DNA of 50,237 nt from Methanocella_A sp964548585 (GCA_964548585.1 CAZJRS010000015.1:1-50237), one strand, 5' to 3'; positions 16,624 through 26,006 are shown, counted from the stretch's first letter. Numbers and translations: made by a program. The notes: generated from the sequence alone by a model not told the origin.

Positions 16624-17601
16624 ATGCTGACGGAAACTGAAAAAAAGCTTATACATCCGGTGAAACTATCAGTAAAACACTTCCCAGTCAGCCTGTTCAC
16701 CAGTGTAATGGGGGTCGGTGGCCTCTCGATCGCATACCAGCGCTTTGCGGGTATTTTTAGCATTCCTCTGGTAAGCCCGGCCCTGCTCATCCTTGCCTAT
16801 GTTCTTTTTACCAGCATCAGCCTGATCTACCTGTATAAGCTGTTCTTTTACCGTTCGGAGGTCATGGCTGAATTCAACCATCCGGTGAAGGCCAATTTTT
16901 TTGCCGCTGTGTCGATCAGTTTGCTAGTGCTGGGGACAGCTACTTTCAGCTTCCACCGTACGATGGCACTTGTGCTATGGGGTGCAGGCACATTGCTGCA
17001 ACTGCTGATTATGCTCATCATCACATCCCGCTGGATCACCCGGGATTACGAGCTCGCTCACTTGAACCCGGCATGGTTTTTGCCTGCTGCCGCCAATCTG
17101 CTGGTCCCCATTGTCGGAGTGGAATTCGTATCGAGCGAGGTAACCTGGTTCTTCTTCAGCATCGGGCTGTTTTTCTGGGTTGTCCTGTTCATCATGATCT
17201 TTTACCGGCTTACCTTTCATCACCGGCTGGCAGATAAGTTCATTCCTACCCTGTTTATTTTACTGGCTCCGCCTGCTCTGGGCTTCATCTCTTACGTGAC
17301 ATTGACGGGTACCTTTGATGCGGTCGCCCGGGTGCTGCTTGACGTAGCCCTGTTTTTCGTGTTATTACTTCTCTTCACACTTCCGTACATCATCAGGGTA
17401 CGCTATTCGGTTTCTTGGTGGGCGTTCACTTTTCCGGTGTGTATTGCCACGTCTGCGGTAGCTCTTGCCTATCAAACCACCGGGTCGATCGAATACGCCT
17501 GGATATCCGGCTTCCTCTTAATTTTCTCCACGCTGGCCGTATCGGTCGTATCTCTCAAGACCCTGTCAGCGTTGAAACAGAATACTTTGTTTGAAGACTG
17601 A
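16624..17601 (+). CDS. TehA/SLAC1-type (TDT family) anion channel or exporter
   Basis: The 325-residue protein has ten hydrophobic helices, the expected number for the TehA/SLAC1 fold. The N-terminal block VKHFPVSLFTSVMGVGGLSIAYQRF is the hallmark of the TDT (tellurite-resistance/dicarboxylate transporter) family. Members conduct or export small anions such as nitrate, chloride, sulfite or dicarboxylates. The substrate cannot be predicted here. It sits alone, with no obvious operon partner. Confidence 0.85.
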   Translation: MLTETEKKLIHPVKLSVKHFPVSLFTSVMGVGGLSIAYQRFAGIFSIPLVSPALLILAYVLFTSISLIYLYKLFFYRSEVMAEFNHPVKANFFAAVSISLLVLGTATFSFHRTMALVLWGAGTLLQLLIMLIITSRWITRDYELAHLNPAWFLPAAANLLVPIVGVEFVSSEVTWFFFSIGLFFWVVLFIMIFYRLTFHHRLADKFIPTLFILLAPPALGFISYVTLTGTFDAVARVLLDVALFFVLLLLFTLPYIIRVRYSVSWWAFTFPVCIATSAVALAYQTTGSIEYAWISGFLLIFSTLAVSVVSLKTLSALKQNTLFED

Positions 17602-17653
17602 ACACCTGATCTATGCCACACCATGTCAGATATATAAACTTATTATACAACAG

Positions 17654-17670
17654 CATATATATTTATAATT
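17654..17670 (+). promoter_or_regulatory. TATA-rich promoter of the surface-protein gene at 17815
   Basis: CATATATATTTATAATT is the most AT-rich, TATA-like stretch in the 213-bp gap. Transcription from near 17690 would give a leader of about 125 nt containing a CCCC-TAC-GGGG mini-hairpin (about 17734-17744). No known riboswitch is recognised. Confidence 0.35.
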
Positions 17671-17814
17671 TGAACTACAAATGATCTATCCGGTAACGCC
17701 TGTACCCTTTGCAATTGACAGGTAACTGGCGGTCCCCTACGGGGGTATTCTCGGATCAACCTCTCCCCGAAGTCACTCACACACTTATGTGTCATCACCA
17801 CGTTATGCGCTTTC

Positions 17815-19446
17815 TTGGTAGCCTCAGCTGTATACTTTGTTGCCCCCGGGATATTTGCCCAGGACAACGACGGTCTATTGACACCTGTAAACGGTAGTGA
17901 TGGCATACTGATACCGATTCCAACGCCTGAGCCGTCTCCGGGACCATCTGCCAGTCCAAGTCCTGTTCCCCTGCTTCTGGTTCAGGGACGTGTTCTGGAT
18001 GCACAGCTGTCTGTATTTGATCAACTGGTCCCCGTTGCCGGGGCTACGATTATCTTTATTAACAATTCAGAGGGGGCGAATAATTCGACGGCCGTAGTGA
18101 CCGTGTCCAGTCCAAATGGCTTTTACTCGGTAGCGATCACCCCCGGGGATTACACGATCATTACCTCTGCACCGGGCTTTGATACCGACATCGAACAGCA
18201 AACATTTACGCTGTCCAGGACACTCAATATCATCATCTTCACCATCCCCTTCAACGGGTTCATACCGTATGCTATCAACCCTGTAATCGAGACAAGCCCC
18301 GGTGGGGAAGTAGACTGTACCATGGGCGTGTTAAACTCTCAGGTCAACGATCAGCTGGTGACGTTTTCTGTGGTCACTCCTGCCGGGTGGGTAGCCTGGT
18401 TTCCCAACGGTGAATCGTTGTTAGTGCCGTCCGGACAATCCTCAGTACTGACTTTCCGGCTCAAGTACGAGGGTGTCGTGCAGGGGCCATACACCATCAA
18501 AGTAGTGGCGAACGGAGGGCTCTACTTTGCAGAAGTCCCTGTCATCGCAGTGGTTAAAGACCTGCCAAACGAGTATATTGACTTCTATGCCAATTCGTAT
18601 TATAAAGAAGTCAGTGCCGGATCAGTCATACGGTTCCAGCTTCATGCGAATAACAAATATCAGCAGGGAAAACATGTAACCGTACAGTTCAAGGATTTAC
18701 CGGAAGGCTGGCAGGCTAAAACCGAGGACTTCGCATCCGCAATCGGTACTCGGACCGATGATAAGTTTTTCGTGTACGATGGGGAAACCTATGATTTTTT
18801 ACTCCGGGTCTATGTCCCTCCGGGCACTCCCGAAGACGTCTACCGATTTAACGCAGTGATGTGCGGAGACGGGGTTAAGTCCAACGAGCTGCCAATTTTT
18901 GTCAAGGTGAACAATACGGCCCCTGTCATAGCAAACTTTGTAGTTAATAACACCACCTACGAGCACGCTGATTACCAGGTATTTAGAAATGGCACGGCTT
19001 TTATTAATATCTCGCTGAAAAGCAACTGGGTTTTTCCGGTGGAAACCCAGGCGGACCTTCGGATCATCGATCCGAATACCTCTGCCTACTGGGGTTCTAC
19101 CTTTATATCTCCCAGTGGCTATAGCGCTACCTCTATCCTCCTGCTTCCCGGTAAAAACGAGACCATCACCTTTGCCGTCACACCTCAAACCCGGGTGAGC
19201 GAAGGGCGGTATACGGCTATTGTAACGCTCACCTCCAAAGATGCTGAATCCTCATACAAGCTCGGCAAATTCACCCTGTCATCCAACATCACAATAATCA
19301 ATAAATCGGTAAACCGGACCACCGATGCCCAGAGCCACGAAGCATCCGCCAGTCATGTTATTGAAGACTCGCTGCTACCGTTTTTACTTTTAGCCTTGAT
19401 AGCGATCCCCGGATTTATCGGGATGTATAAATGGCTGAAAAAATAG
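17815..19446 (+). CDS. Membrane-anchored extracellular protein with carboxypeptidase-regulatory-like and Ig-like domains
   Basis: About 540 residues. A Pro/Ser linker (PIPTPEPSPGPS-type, about 37-55) is followed by a carboxypeptidase-regulatory-like domain (about 60-140) and then NEW3/Ig-like beta-sandwich repeats (about 160-510) with many Asn-x-Ser/Thr sites. A C-terminal transmembrane helix ends in KWLKK; there is no PGF motif. The N-terminus is uncertain. The frame is open back to 17719 and the hydrophobic signal region starts upstream (TTLCAFLVASAVYFVAPGIFA), but the only start-type codon is TTG at 17815, which would cut the signal peptide short. An ATG at 17787 lies in another frame, so a frameshift or a rare start codon is possible. 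Confidence 0.75.
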   Translation: MVASAVYFVAPGIFAQDNDGLLTPVNGSDGILIPIPTPEPSPGPSASPSPVPLLLVQGRVLDAQLSVFDQLVPVAGATIIFINNSEGANNSTAVVTVSSPNGFYSVAITPGDYTIITSAPGFDTDIEQQTFTLSRTLNIIIFTIPFNGFIPYAINPVIETSPGGEVDCTMGVLNSQVNDQLVTFSVVTPAGWVAWFPNGESLLVPSGQSSVLTFRLKYEGVVQGPYTIKVVANGGLYFAEVPVIAVVKDLPNEYIDFYANSYYKEVSAGSVIRFQLHANNKYQQGKHVTVQFKDLPEGWQAKTEDFASAIGTRTDDKFFVYDGETYDFLLRVYVPPGTPEDVYRFNAVMCGDGVKSNELPIFVKVNNTAPVIANFVVNNTTYEHADYQVFRNGTAFINISLKSNWVFPVETQADLRIIDPNTSAYWGSTFISPSGYSATSILLLPGKNETITFAVTPQTRVSEGRYTAIVTLTSKDAESSYKLGKFTLSSNITIINKSVNRTTDAQSHEASASHVIEDSLLPFLLLALIAIPGFIGMYKWLKK

Positions 19447-19478
19447 CTTAAATTAGTTTACAGGCTTGTTCAGACCGG

Positions 19479-19982
19479 CTATAATTTACTGACGTCGATC
19501 CTTCCTCTGACCGAGCTTATATCGTTTAGTGTCTCCCTGATCTGCGAAATGGTATTTTTGACGTTTTGCGCTCTGTTCATCAGGGCAGATACATCGGGAT
19601 CAGACTGCTTCATATTACTAAGCCTGTCTAAAATCACTGTTAACTTTTGATCAATGGCTTCAAGCTGGGACTCATAGTCCTCGGCCTTGGTCTCGGCTGC
19701 ATCCAGCCTGCTCATTATCTCTGCTCTGTTTCCTCCTGAGAGGTTGGTGTTCGAATTCGTCCATAGCTCCAGGCTTTGCATCTCGTCAAGCGTAGACTCC
19801 GCGGCTACTTTCAGATTCATGGCTGAGTTTTCCAGGGTGGAAACATCTTCCGATATGTCCGTTGTACTGGAAGTATCTTCTGCCTCTGCGTGCAGCATAA
19901 TCTCGTCGGCGAGGGGTTGCAGAATCGCGTACGAGGCAAATAATAATACCAGGACGTATATCAGGACTAAATACCGTCTCAT
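19479..19982 (-). CDS. Membrane-anchored coiled-coil protein, function unknown
   Basis: 167 residues with one N-terminal transmembrane helix (about 4-22, YLVLIYVLVLLFASYAIL) and then an outward-facing, almost wholly helical domain with heptad spacing (about 45-160), interrupted by an NTNLSGGNRAE turn that carries a potential glycosylation site. No family is recognised. It is convergent with the surface-protein gene (32 bp between stops). The size and layout suggest a structural or scaffolding role at the cell surface; this is inference. Confidence 0.6.
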   Translation of the reverse strand: MRRYLVLIYVLVLLFASYAILQPLADEIMLHAEAEDTSSTTDISEDVSTLENSAMNLKVAAESTLDEMQSLELWTNSNTNLSGGNRAEIMSRLDAAETKAEDYESQLEAIDQKLTVILDRLSNMKQSDPDVSALMNRAQNVKNTISQIRETLNDISSVRGRIDVSKL

Positions 19983-20201
19983 TTAAATCACACCATGAAT
20001 TGACTGTAAGTATCGTGGATCATTAAATCTAAAAACGAAAAATGGCGGATTTGTAATTATATCCTGAGAGATCAGCGGTTTTTTATTATCAGAGTCAGCT
20101 TTTTTACTTTTATGGATTCCAGGCACCGCGTATAGTCATAGTACTATTTGCACAACCCCTGTCAGCATTTCCCGGCTCATCGCCTACTACCGTCTTTCAT
20201 A

Positions 20202-20912
20202 TCACTTACGTTCACTTTTCCCGTGCGGGCAGGCGTAGAGGCACATGCCGCAGACTGCCGGCTTTCCCTCCTTTTCCATTGCCTTGAAGTACGCTTCGCA
20301 TCTCCTGGCATCATAACGGGCTTCTCTGGGCTCGTCCTCCCGAAAATTTTTCCTCGTGAACGAAGAGATGGGGCAGGCATCGACGCATTCTGTACAGTCG
20401 CCACACAACACGTCCATCGGTTTTCCTGCTGTCATCGGTGCATCCGTCAGCACCGTGACAAAGCGTACTCTTGGTCCCGCCTCAGGTGTAACCAGCAGAC
20501 AGCTCTTGCCGATCCAGCCCAGTCCGGCGAGGTGGGCGGCCAGCTTATGTGAAAATACCGCGCAGATCCGTTCATCGTCCGCCCTCGCGGAGGCAGGAAT
20601 CGGGTATGCCCGATAACCGGCCTGCTGTACCATCCCAGCCAGTTTTGAGGCAACGTCGTTCAGCCTGTTATTAATCACGTCATAGCAATGGGTGCGATAG
20701 CTGACTGCCACAGCCCGGGTATCGCGGTTGGGCAGCTGGTCCACTATTTCGTCGAAAAGCCTGATGCCAGCGGAAATCGCCCTTGGATAAACAGCCAGTT
20801 CCAAACCGCCCTGCCTCACGATTTCAGCCCTGGCCCGGGTCAGGTCGGCTACCCCTAAAAAGTCCACGCACTCCCGCCGTGCAATCTCTTTCAACTGATC
20901 TTCGAGGGTCAT
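20202..20912 (-). CDS. QueG-like 4Fe-4S protein (epoxyqueuosine reductase-related)
   Basis: From ATG 20912 the protein has 236 residues. The N-terminal 150 residues match the DUF1730-type region of QueG (AVYPRAISAGIRL, HCYDVINNRLNDVASKLA, CAVFSHKLAAHLAGLGWIGKSCLLV). The C-terminus binds two [4Fe-4S] clusters: CGDCTECVDACP, and C followed by CGMCLYACPHG. QueG itself uses cobalamin to reduce epoxyqueuosine in tRNA. Bacterial QueG is longer (about 350-380) and archaea do not make queuosine, so this short archaeal member probably reduces something else, perhaps as a corrinoid-linked electron carrier. It is divergent from the disulfide oxidoreductase gene. Confidence 0.8.
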   Translation of the reverse strand: MTLEDQLKEIARRECVDFLGVADLTRARAEIVRQGGLELAVYPRAISAGIRLFDEIVDQLPNRDTRAVAVSYRTHCYDVINNRLNDVASKLAGMVQQAGYRAYPIPASARADDERICAVFSHKLAAHLAGLGWIGKSCLLVTPEAGPRVRFVTVLTDAPMTAGKPMDVLCGDCTECVDACPISSFTRKNFREDEPREARYDARRCEAYFKAMEKEGKPAVCGMCLYACPHGKSERK

Positions 20913-21027
20913 GCTTTGCATAGCTATGTATGGTTCTCGATCTACTATCAGCTTTTGGATTGCGTCCGCGTATGTCTGGCAAAAAGTTTGTAGCTATACA
21001 ATGCGTATGATCAGCCGGGAAGGATTC

Positions 21028-22404
21028 ATGGATACATTCGATCTTATCGTCATCGGTTCCGGTGCTGGCGAACTCGTCATGGACGACGCGCTGGACGAAG
21101 GGTATAACGTAGCGATCGTCGACCCGGGGCCGCTCGGGGGAACCTGCCTGAACAACGGCTGTATTCCTTCTAAAATGCTGTTGTATCCGGCGGATGTAAT
21201 CCGGACCGCGCAGGACGCAATAAACGTGGGCATCACCGCGACGCTCAAGCCCGACTTCGGCTTTATCATGGACCGTATGCGCGCGTTCATCGAGCACGAA
21301 CGCCATGCCATGGAAGAAAGCTACCGTCAGGCGGAAAACCTGACCTGGTACCAGGAGATCGCCGAATTCACCGGCCCTCATACCCTGAGAGCCGGAAACC
21401 ACGAGCTCACAGCCCCTCGTATCGTGATCGCTACCGGTGCCCGGGCGATGATCCCGCCGATCCCCGGGCTGAAGGAAACCGGATACCTCGACAACGTATC
21501 ACTGCTTCAGCTGCAGCAGTCCCCAAAAAGCCTGATCGTCATCGGTGGCGGCTACATTGGCTGCGAGTTCAGCCACTTCTTCTCGGCGATGGGGTCCGAC
21601 GTGACCATAGTTGGCCGGCCGCTGGTATTGTTAAACGACGAAGATCACGAAGTGAGTGATGTCGTGACCAAAGCCATGGCGAAGTATGTCCGTGTCCGCA
21701 CCGGCTTCGAGGCCAACATGGTCGCGAGAGACGGCGATAAAAAAGTCGTCTATGCTAAAAACCTGCAAGACGGCAGCACCGCCCGGTTCGAGGCCGACGA
21801 GATACTGGTGGCCCTTGGCCGACGTTCAAACGCTGATCTTTTAAAGCCAGAGAACGCCGGAGTCAAGATGGATCGTAAAGGCTGGATCACAGTGAATAAA
21901 TACCTCGAGACAAACGTCCCTGGCATATGGGCGATAGGTGACGCGACCGACCGGTATATGTTCAGGCATACGGCCAACTACCACGCAGACCTGGTTTTCC
22001 GCAACATATTCCGGGATCACAAACATGAGGTGGACGAGCATGCTGTGCCCCACGCAGTGTTCGTACATCCCCAGGTAGGCCACGTGGGAATGACCGAGGC
22101 AGACGCAAAAGCCACCGGTATCCAGATCGAAGTCGGCCGGGCGAAGTATTCCGATACTGCGAAAGGCAAAGCTATGAATAACCAGGATGGGTTTGTAAAA
22201 GTAGTGGTCGCTGCAACCACCGGGAAAATCCTTGGCTGTTCCATCGTCGGCCCCGACGCGGCCGTACTTGTCCAGCAGGTAGCATACCTGATGAACTGTG
22301 GTAACCAGGGGATGGGGCCACTTTACTCGACTCAGGTCATTCACCCGGCCATGAGCGAAGTCGTGATACGGGCTTTCAGTAACCTGGAGCCTGCGGCTAT
22401 ATGA
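21028..22404 (+). CDS. FAD-dependent pyridine nucleotide-disulfide oxidoreductase (dihydrolipoamide dehydrogenase family)
   Basis: From ATG 21028 (ggaagga four bases upstream) the product has 458 residues, the usual size. FAD motif: DLIVIGSGAG. Redox-active disulfide: GGTCLNNGCIPSK. NAD(P) motif: VIGGGYIGCEFSHFFSAMG. Second FAD motif: GIWAIGDAT. The C-terminal catalytic pair is in VIHPAMSE. The family includes dihydrolipoamide dehydrogenase, mycothione reductase and mercuric reductase; the CIPSKMLLYPADVI stretch is closest to the mycothione reductase-like group as I recall it. No lipoate-complex genes lie nearby, so a stand-alone thiol-disulfide or stress role is more likely. Upstream ATG/TTG codons would extend it into the promoter region and are rejected. 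Confidence 0.9.
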   Translation: MDTFDLIVIGSGAGELVMDDALDEGYNVAIVDPGPLGGTCLNNGCIPSKMLLYPADVIRTAQDAINVGITATLKPDFGFIMDRMRAFIEHERHAMEESYRQAENLTWYQEIAEFTGPHTLRAGNHELTAPRIVIATGARAMIPPIPGLKETGYLDNVSLLQLQQSPKSLIVIGGGYIGCEFSHFFSAMGSDVTIVGRPLVLLNDEDHEVSDVVTKAMAKYVRVRTGFEANMVARDGDKKVVYAKNLQDGSTARFEADEILVALGRRSNADLLKPENAGVKMDRKGWITVNKYLETNVPGIWAIGDATDRYMFRHTANYHADLVFRNIFRDHKHEVDEHAVPHAVFVHPQVGHVGMTEADAKATGIQIEVGRAKYSDTAKGKAMNNQDGFVKVVVAATTGKILGCSIVGPDAAVLVQQVAYLMNCGNQGMGPLYSTQVIHPAMSEVVIRAFSNLEPAAI

Positions 22405-22525
22405 TTGAAGCTGAAAAAATCAAACCATCCGGTGATGATGCCTGATACATATATGTTTTTATAGTCTCGTCTACTCTGTGCCAGACATTCCTCTGCTGCC
22501 TATTGTCTTAATGTCCGGGGGTATC

Positions 22526-23005
22526 TTACGGATGCAGCTGAGCTAATTTTCGGCCTTCCAGGTCAGCTTTTGCCTTGATTAGGTCACCGATGAGCACTGT
22601 AGCCGGGTAGAGAATCTGGTCTTCACTTTCCATAAACCGGATAAAGTTACGGGACATGGTGTGATATTCCCTTTTATCTTCTTTGAGGGCAACGCTGGCA
22701 AGCTTCTCCAGCGCCATGGTGATCCCGTCAAGCTCTAATCTCATCTGGGGAAGCTGCCTCTTCAGGCGGCTCGACATATTATGGATCTTTTCTATCTCTC
22801 CGGTCAGTTTTTCATCTGCAATCGTGGTCAGGTATTTCAGCGGAGGCAAGGCGAATTCCTGGTCCTTTTCATAGTGCGGCTGAACCAGGCGAAACGCGTC
22901 TTTCGCGGCTTCGCCAACCTGACCGGGAACAATTGCGGCATTTTTCAGGCTCTGGTAGAGGTTTTCATACTCTTCCTTGATACTTCCGGGCACACTTGGC
23001 TTCAT
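22526..23005 (-). CDS. Possible hemerythrin-like helical protein
   Basis: From ATG 23005 (MKPSVPGSIKEEYENLYQ) the product has 159 residues and is all alpha-helical. It carries spaced candidate ligands such as QPHYEKDQE, ITMALEKL and SEDQILYPATVLIGD, reminiscent of the hemerythrin HHE four-helix bundle that binds a di-iron site for O2 or NO sensing. The match is weak because the histidine pattern is incomplete. An alternative start at 23128 would add 41 residues of low-complexity, poorly related sequence. Confidence 0.5.
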   Translation of the reverse strand: MKPSVPGSIKEEYENLYQSLKNAAIVPGQVGEAAKDAFRLVQPHYEKDQEFALPPLKYLTTIADEKLTGEIEKIHNMSSRLKRQLPQMRLELDGITMALEKLASVALKEDKREYHTMSRNFIRFMESEDQILYPATVLIGDLIKAKADLEGRKLAQLHP

Positions 23006-23180
23006 AGATGCCTGATTTGTCTGTATTCTGATGAAGTCCACGGCAAAGAAAAACGGTCTGAGGGCGATAATCTCCGGGCTCTGCCGGTATGAGTGATGTA
23101 ACTTTACAGGAAGGAATGGAATCGCCAAATGGCTACTGATAGTTTGATGAATATTCGAAATGCTTTAAATGATTAAATGA

Positions 23181-23855
23181 TCATGGTTCCAGCAGCTTCC
23201 GGGCCAGGCTGAAGCACTCTTCAGCAGCCGGTTTGTCCCCAAGATCTTCTAATGCAAGGCCTTTATTGTACCACGCCTGGGCGTTGACCGGATCGTAAAT
23301 GATCACCTTATCAAAGCTCTGGACGGCCTCACCCGAATTTCCGGACATCATCAGGGATATCCCCCTGTTATACCAGGCCTCAATCATCCCGGGACAGCTT
23401 TTAATGGCGTAGTCAAAACACGCGACTGCCTCATTGAAAGCATTCTCGTTTTCGGTTTCCATCGCTATCTTCTGCAAGGCAACACCCTTTGAGAACCAGC
23501 CTTTGGCAAACTCCGGGTTTACATTGACTGCATATGCGAAACACTGGATGGCTCCTTCGAGATCTCCTGCAGCCTGGTGGATCAGACCTTTTTCGTGCCA
23601 TGCCTCAGTGTGCTCCGGATTTATCGACAGGATCCGGTCGAAACTTTCCACGGCGGCATTCAGGTCGCCTTTTTTCTTCAATGCGAGGCCTCGTCCGAAC
23701 CAGCCGTTAACATTGTCCGGGCTCAGGTCGATCAACTGATCAAAACAGCAGATTGCGTCTTCTATCTCGCCTTCGGCTGTCAGGTCAGTACCCAGGTCGT
23801 ACAGACGCATTTCTTCGGTTAGCCGGATGTCCTCCACACTATACTCCCGAGTCAT
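23181..23855 (-). CDS. Tetratricopeptide repeat protein
   Basis: From ATG 23855 (MTREYSVEDIRLTEE) the product has 224 residues and consists almost entirely of TPR units of 34 residues. Six repeats are visible with the W/Y-x2-G-x2-L/Y and A-x3-F-x3-I pattern (for example NGWFGRGLALKKKGDLNAAV, TEAWHEKGLIHQAAGDLEGA, QAWYNKGLALEDLGDKPAA). One repeat carries an insertion (METENENAF). TPR arrays are protein-protein docking surfaces; the partner is unknown. It has no signal peptide. A minus-strand TATA-like element (complement of about 23880-23889, AAATATAAAT) lies upstream. Confidence 0.88.
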   Translation of the reverse strand: MTREYSVEDIRLTEEMRLYDLGTDLTAEGEIEDAICCFDQLIDLSPDNVNGWFGRGLALKKKGDLNAAVESFDRILSINPEHTEAWHEKGLIHQAAGDLEGAIQCFAYAVNVNPEFAKGWFSKGVALQKIAMETENENAFNEAVACFDYAIKSCPGMIEAWYNRGISLMMSGNSGEAVQSFDKVIIYDPVNAQAWYNKGLALEDLGDKPAAEECFSLARKLLEP

Positions 23856-23980
23856 AGACTCGCATAGATATTGCCCCTTAAAATATAAATACATCTGCAG
23901 GGGTAGATTTTGGCGTATGCCCTAGCTGTAATATCGAAAGCTAATTATTCCCCTTATGCCTTGTTAGGTTGGTAATCGGT

Positions 23981-24235
23981 ATGAGGATTCAAGTGAAAAC
24001 AAGAACCACCATCGAAGGAGAAACGTACGACGACTATAGCAGCAGACTGGAAGTTCCTGACGCTGCTGACTTCGACATATTAGTGGATAATGGCGGCCTG
24101 GTGATCAGTGCGCTGAATGAAGTCAGTGACGGTCAGGGTAAGAAGCGGGAAATCTCGGTCGAAATCGTCTTTGACAGGGCAATCAGTAAAAAGATCGCTG
24201 ACGCCTGCAAAGATCTGCCAAAGCTACCACAGTAG
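23981..24235 (+). CDS. Small conserved-looking protein, function unknown
   Basis: From ATG 23981 it has 84 residues (MRIQVKTRTTIEGETYDDYS), acidic with alternating beta strands and a C-terminal helix. No family is recognised. The frame could begin 4 codons earlier at GTG 23969. The stop codon lies inside a 17-bp tandem palindromic repeat (24223-24269). It probably has its own promoter, divergent from the TPR gene. Confidence 0.5.
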   Translation: MRIQVKTRTTIEGETYDDYSSRLEVPDAADFDILVDNGGLVISALNEVSDGQGKKREISVEIVFDRAISKKIADACKDLPKLPQ

Positions 24236-24269
24236 CTTCGCTACCACAGTAGCTTCGCTACCCCAGTAG
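24223..24269. repeat. Tandem 17-bp palindromic repeat at a gene end
   Basis: GCTACCACAGTAGCTTC occurs at 24223-24239 and 24240-24256, with a third partial copy (GCTACCCCAGTAG) at 24257-24269. Each unit is a small hairpin (GCTAC/GTAGC). The upstream gene stops within the first unit. It may act as a terminator. Confidence 0.8.
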
Positions 24270-24408
24270 TTATTATTCATTTTTTATCCATCCATAGATG
24301 GGGTAATCCCTCGGAAACCCATTTTATCGACGGTCCTGCGGGCCATTCTGGTGATCGTGTCGATAATATTTTTAATTACATTGAGCGTACAATGTCAGGG
24401 AGACGGTA

Positions 24409-25248
24409 GTGAGCCGCTTGACGAGTAAACCTGTATCTGTCGTACATACCACCGATCCGGTAAACGGGCCGAAGCAAGCGCTTGATATGATCCGCGCCAC
24501 CGACATCCTGGACCGGTACCAACGCATACTGATCAAGCCGAACTATGTCAACAGTAGCGACTCTACGACCGGGGTGACAACCGATCCCCGGGTGATCCGG
24601 GGCATTGTAGAGTACCTGCTGGAGCACGGGTGGAGCAGCAACGAATTTGCAGTGGGCGAAGGCGGCATGGCCAGCATCAATACGATAGAGACTTTCCGCA
24701 AAGTGGGGCTCACCGATGAGCTGAAAGGCTATGGCGTGAAGCTCATCGATCTCAACGAAGAGCCTCACGTGGAAGTGAAGATCGAAGGTGGGCGCTCGCT
24801 CAAATCCGTCAAGGTTGCCCGCTCGTTCGTGGAATACGACTGTATACTGTCGGTGCCCAAGCTCAAGATACACTGCTGGTCGCTCTCGACGCTGTCCATG
24901 AAGAACATGATGGGCGGGATTCTGCCAAAAGGCATTATGCACGACGATCTGGCCCAGAAGATCGTAGACCTCAATCGCGCCTTCGGCCCGGAACTGACTG
25001 TCATAGATGGCATACTCGGATGCCAGCGGCACGAACTTGCCTGCGACCCTATCTCTTCTAACCTAATCGTAGCAGGTGAAGACTTCGTGGCGACCGATGC
25101 CGTGGGCTCGTTCCTCATGGGACTATGCCCCGACGATGTGCCATACCTTGCTCTCGCCAAAAAGGCTGGCCTGGGCGAGAACGATATGGACAAGATCACC
25201 TACGTAGGCGAAGAGATCAGCCTGCTGCGGAAGCGTTATAAAATGTGA
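24409..25248 (+). CDS. DUF362 domain protein
   Basis: 279 residues from GTG 24409. It matches the DUF362 family: ILIKPNYVNSSDSTTGVTTDPRVIRGIVEYLLEHG, VGEGG, VPKLKIHCWSLSTLSMKNMMGG, VIDGILGCQRHE and VAGEDFVATDAVGSFLMG. DUF362 proteins are frequent in methanogens and other anaerobes, often near metal-sulfur enzymes. Their reaction is not established, and this one lacks the ferredoxin domain some members carry. Apparently monocistronic. Confidence 0.88.
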   Translation: MSRLTSKPVSVVHTTDPVNGPKQALDMIRATDILDRYQRILIKPNYVNSSDSTTGVTTDPRVIRGIVEYLLEHGWSSNEFAVGEGGMASINTIETFRKVGLTDELKGYGVKLIDLNEEPHVEVKIEGGRSLKSVKVARSFVEYDCILSVPKLKIHCWSLSTLSMKNMMGGILPKGIMHDDLAQKIVDLNRAFGPELTVIDGILGCQRHELACDPISSNLIVAGEDFVATDAVGSFLMGLCPDDVPYLALAKKAGLGENDMDKITYVGEEISLLRKRYKM

Positions 25249-25401
25249 TAAACGGCCTTCAGCTTAAATGTGCTTCAAAGCAACAAAGATCTGTAGCAGA
25301 CCCGGTAAAATCAAGCGATTCCTATCCAAGCAATAGAATAGTTATATTAACCGCCTCTAACAGTAGGCATAGGACAGCAAGCACGTATGTAAGGTGTAAG
25401 A

Positions 25402-25710
25402 ATGGAAGCAGCATACTATTACGAAAGCAAAAGCAAGGCAGACGTTGAAAAGCTCCTGGAAGAAGAGTTCTTCAAGAGGCTTGGCCCCCTCGACCGAGAA
25501 GCCAGGCTGCTGGGTAGCAAGCGGACCAGCGGTTTCTACTTCTACGTCAAGGCGGCAGCGGCAGATAAGTTTGCAGAAGCTGTGAAGCTGATCGCAGAGT
25601 CCGGGATTCCCTTCGAAAAGCTCTCGGGCGATGAAGAGACGATGGTCTTCGAGGCTATACACAAGGAAGAGGATGAAGCCGCCGAAGGCATGGGCGCCAT
25701 CTTCGGTTAG
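25402..25710 (+). CDS. Small acidic protein, function unknown
   Basis: 102 residues with an alternating helix-strand pattern (MEAAYYYESKSKADVEKLLEEEFFK, then a GFYFYVKAAAADKFAEAVKLIAESG segment), which looks like a small alpha/beta fold of the ferredoxin-like type, and an acidic tail (HKEEDEAAEGMGAIFG). No family is recognised. TATA-like DNA (TTATATTAA, about 25341-25349) lies about 55 bp upstream. The codon use and the promoter suggest it is real. Confidence 0.6.
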   Translation: MEAAYYYESKSKADVEKLLEEEFFKRLGPLDREARLLGSKRTSGFYFYVKAAAADKFAEAVKLIAESGIPFEKLSGDEETMVFEAIHKEEDEAAEGMGAIFG

Positions 25711-25838
25711 AGGGCATTATATCAGTCTATCCGTTAAAAACTATCGTCGCTGAGGCCGGAATAATAGAAACTGATCCTTCCTGATGGGGGGATCACTCCG
25801 GTCAGCAAGCTTTCTGTTTTAAATACAAAAAATATTTT

Positions 25839-25861
25839 CTATATAAATTTATATTTATAAG
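25839..25861 (+). promoter_or_regulatory. AT-rich promoter candidate before the BASS transporter
   Basis: CTATATAAATTTATATTTATA is the strongest TATA-like stretch in the 296-bp gap 25711-26006. The distance to ATG 26007 (about 145 bp) would imply a long leader, which fits the possibility that the true start lies upstream. The gap otherwise holds no gene I can support. Confidence 0.35.
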
Positions 25862-26006
25862 TCATAACCATCCTGGGATATGATTTTGAGATCATCAGGC
25901 ATTAACGCCACCCTGTGGGGAATGATCGTAGCAGGCAGGGGTTATCACGGATAACGTCACCCTGTTAATCATACAAGCCGGTGCTGGGGTCAGCATCGTC
26001 GCTTAC

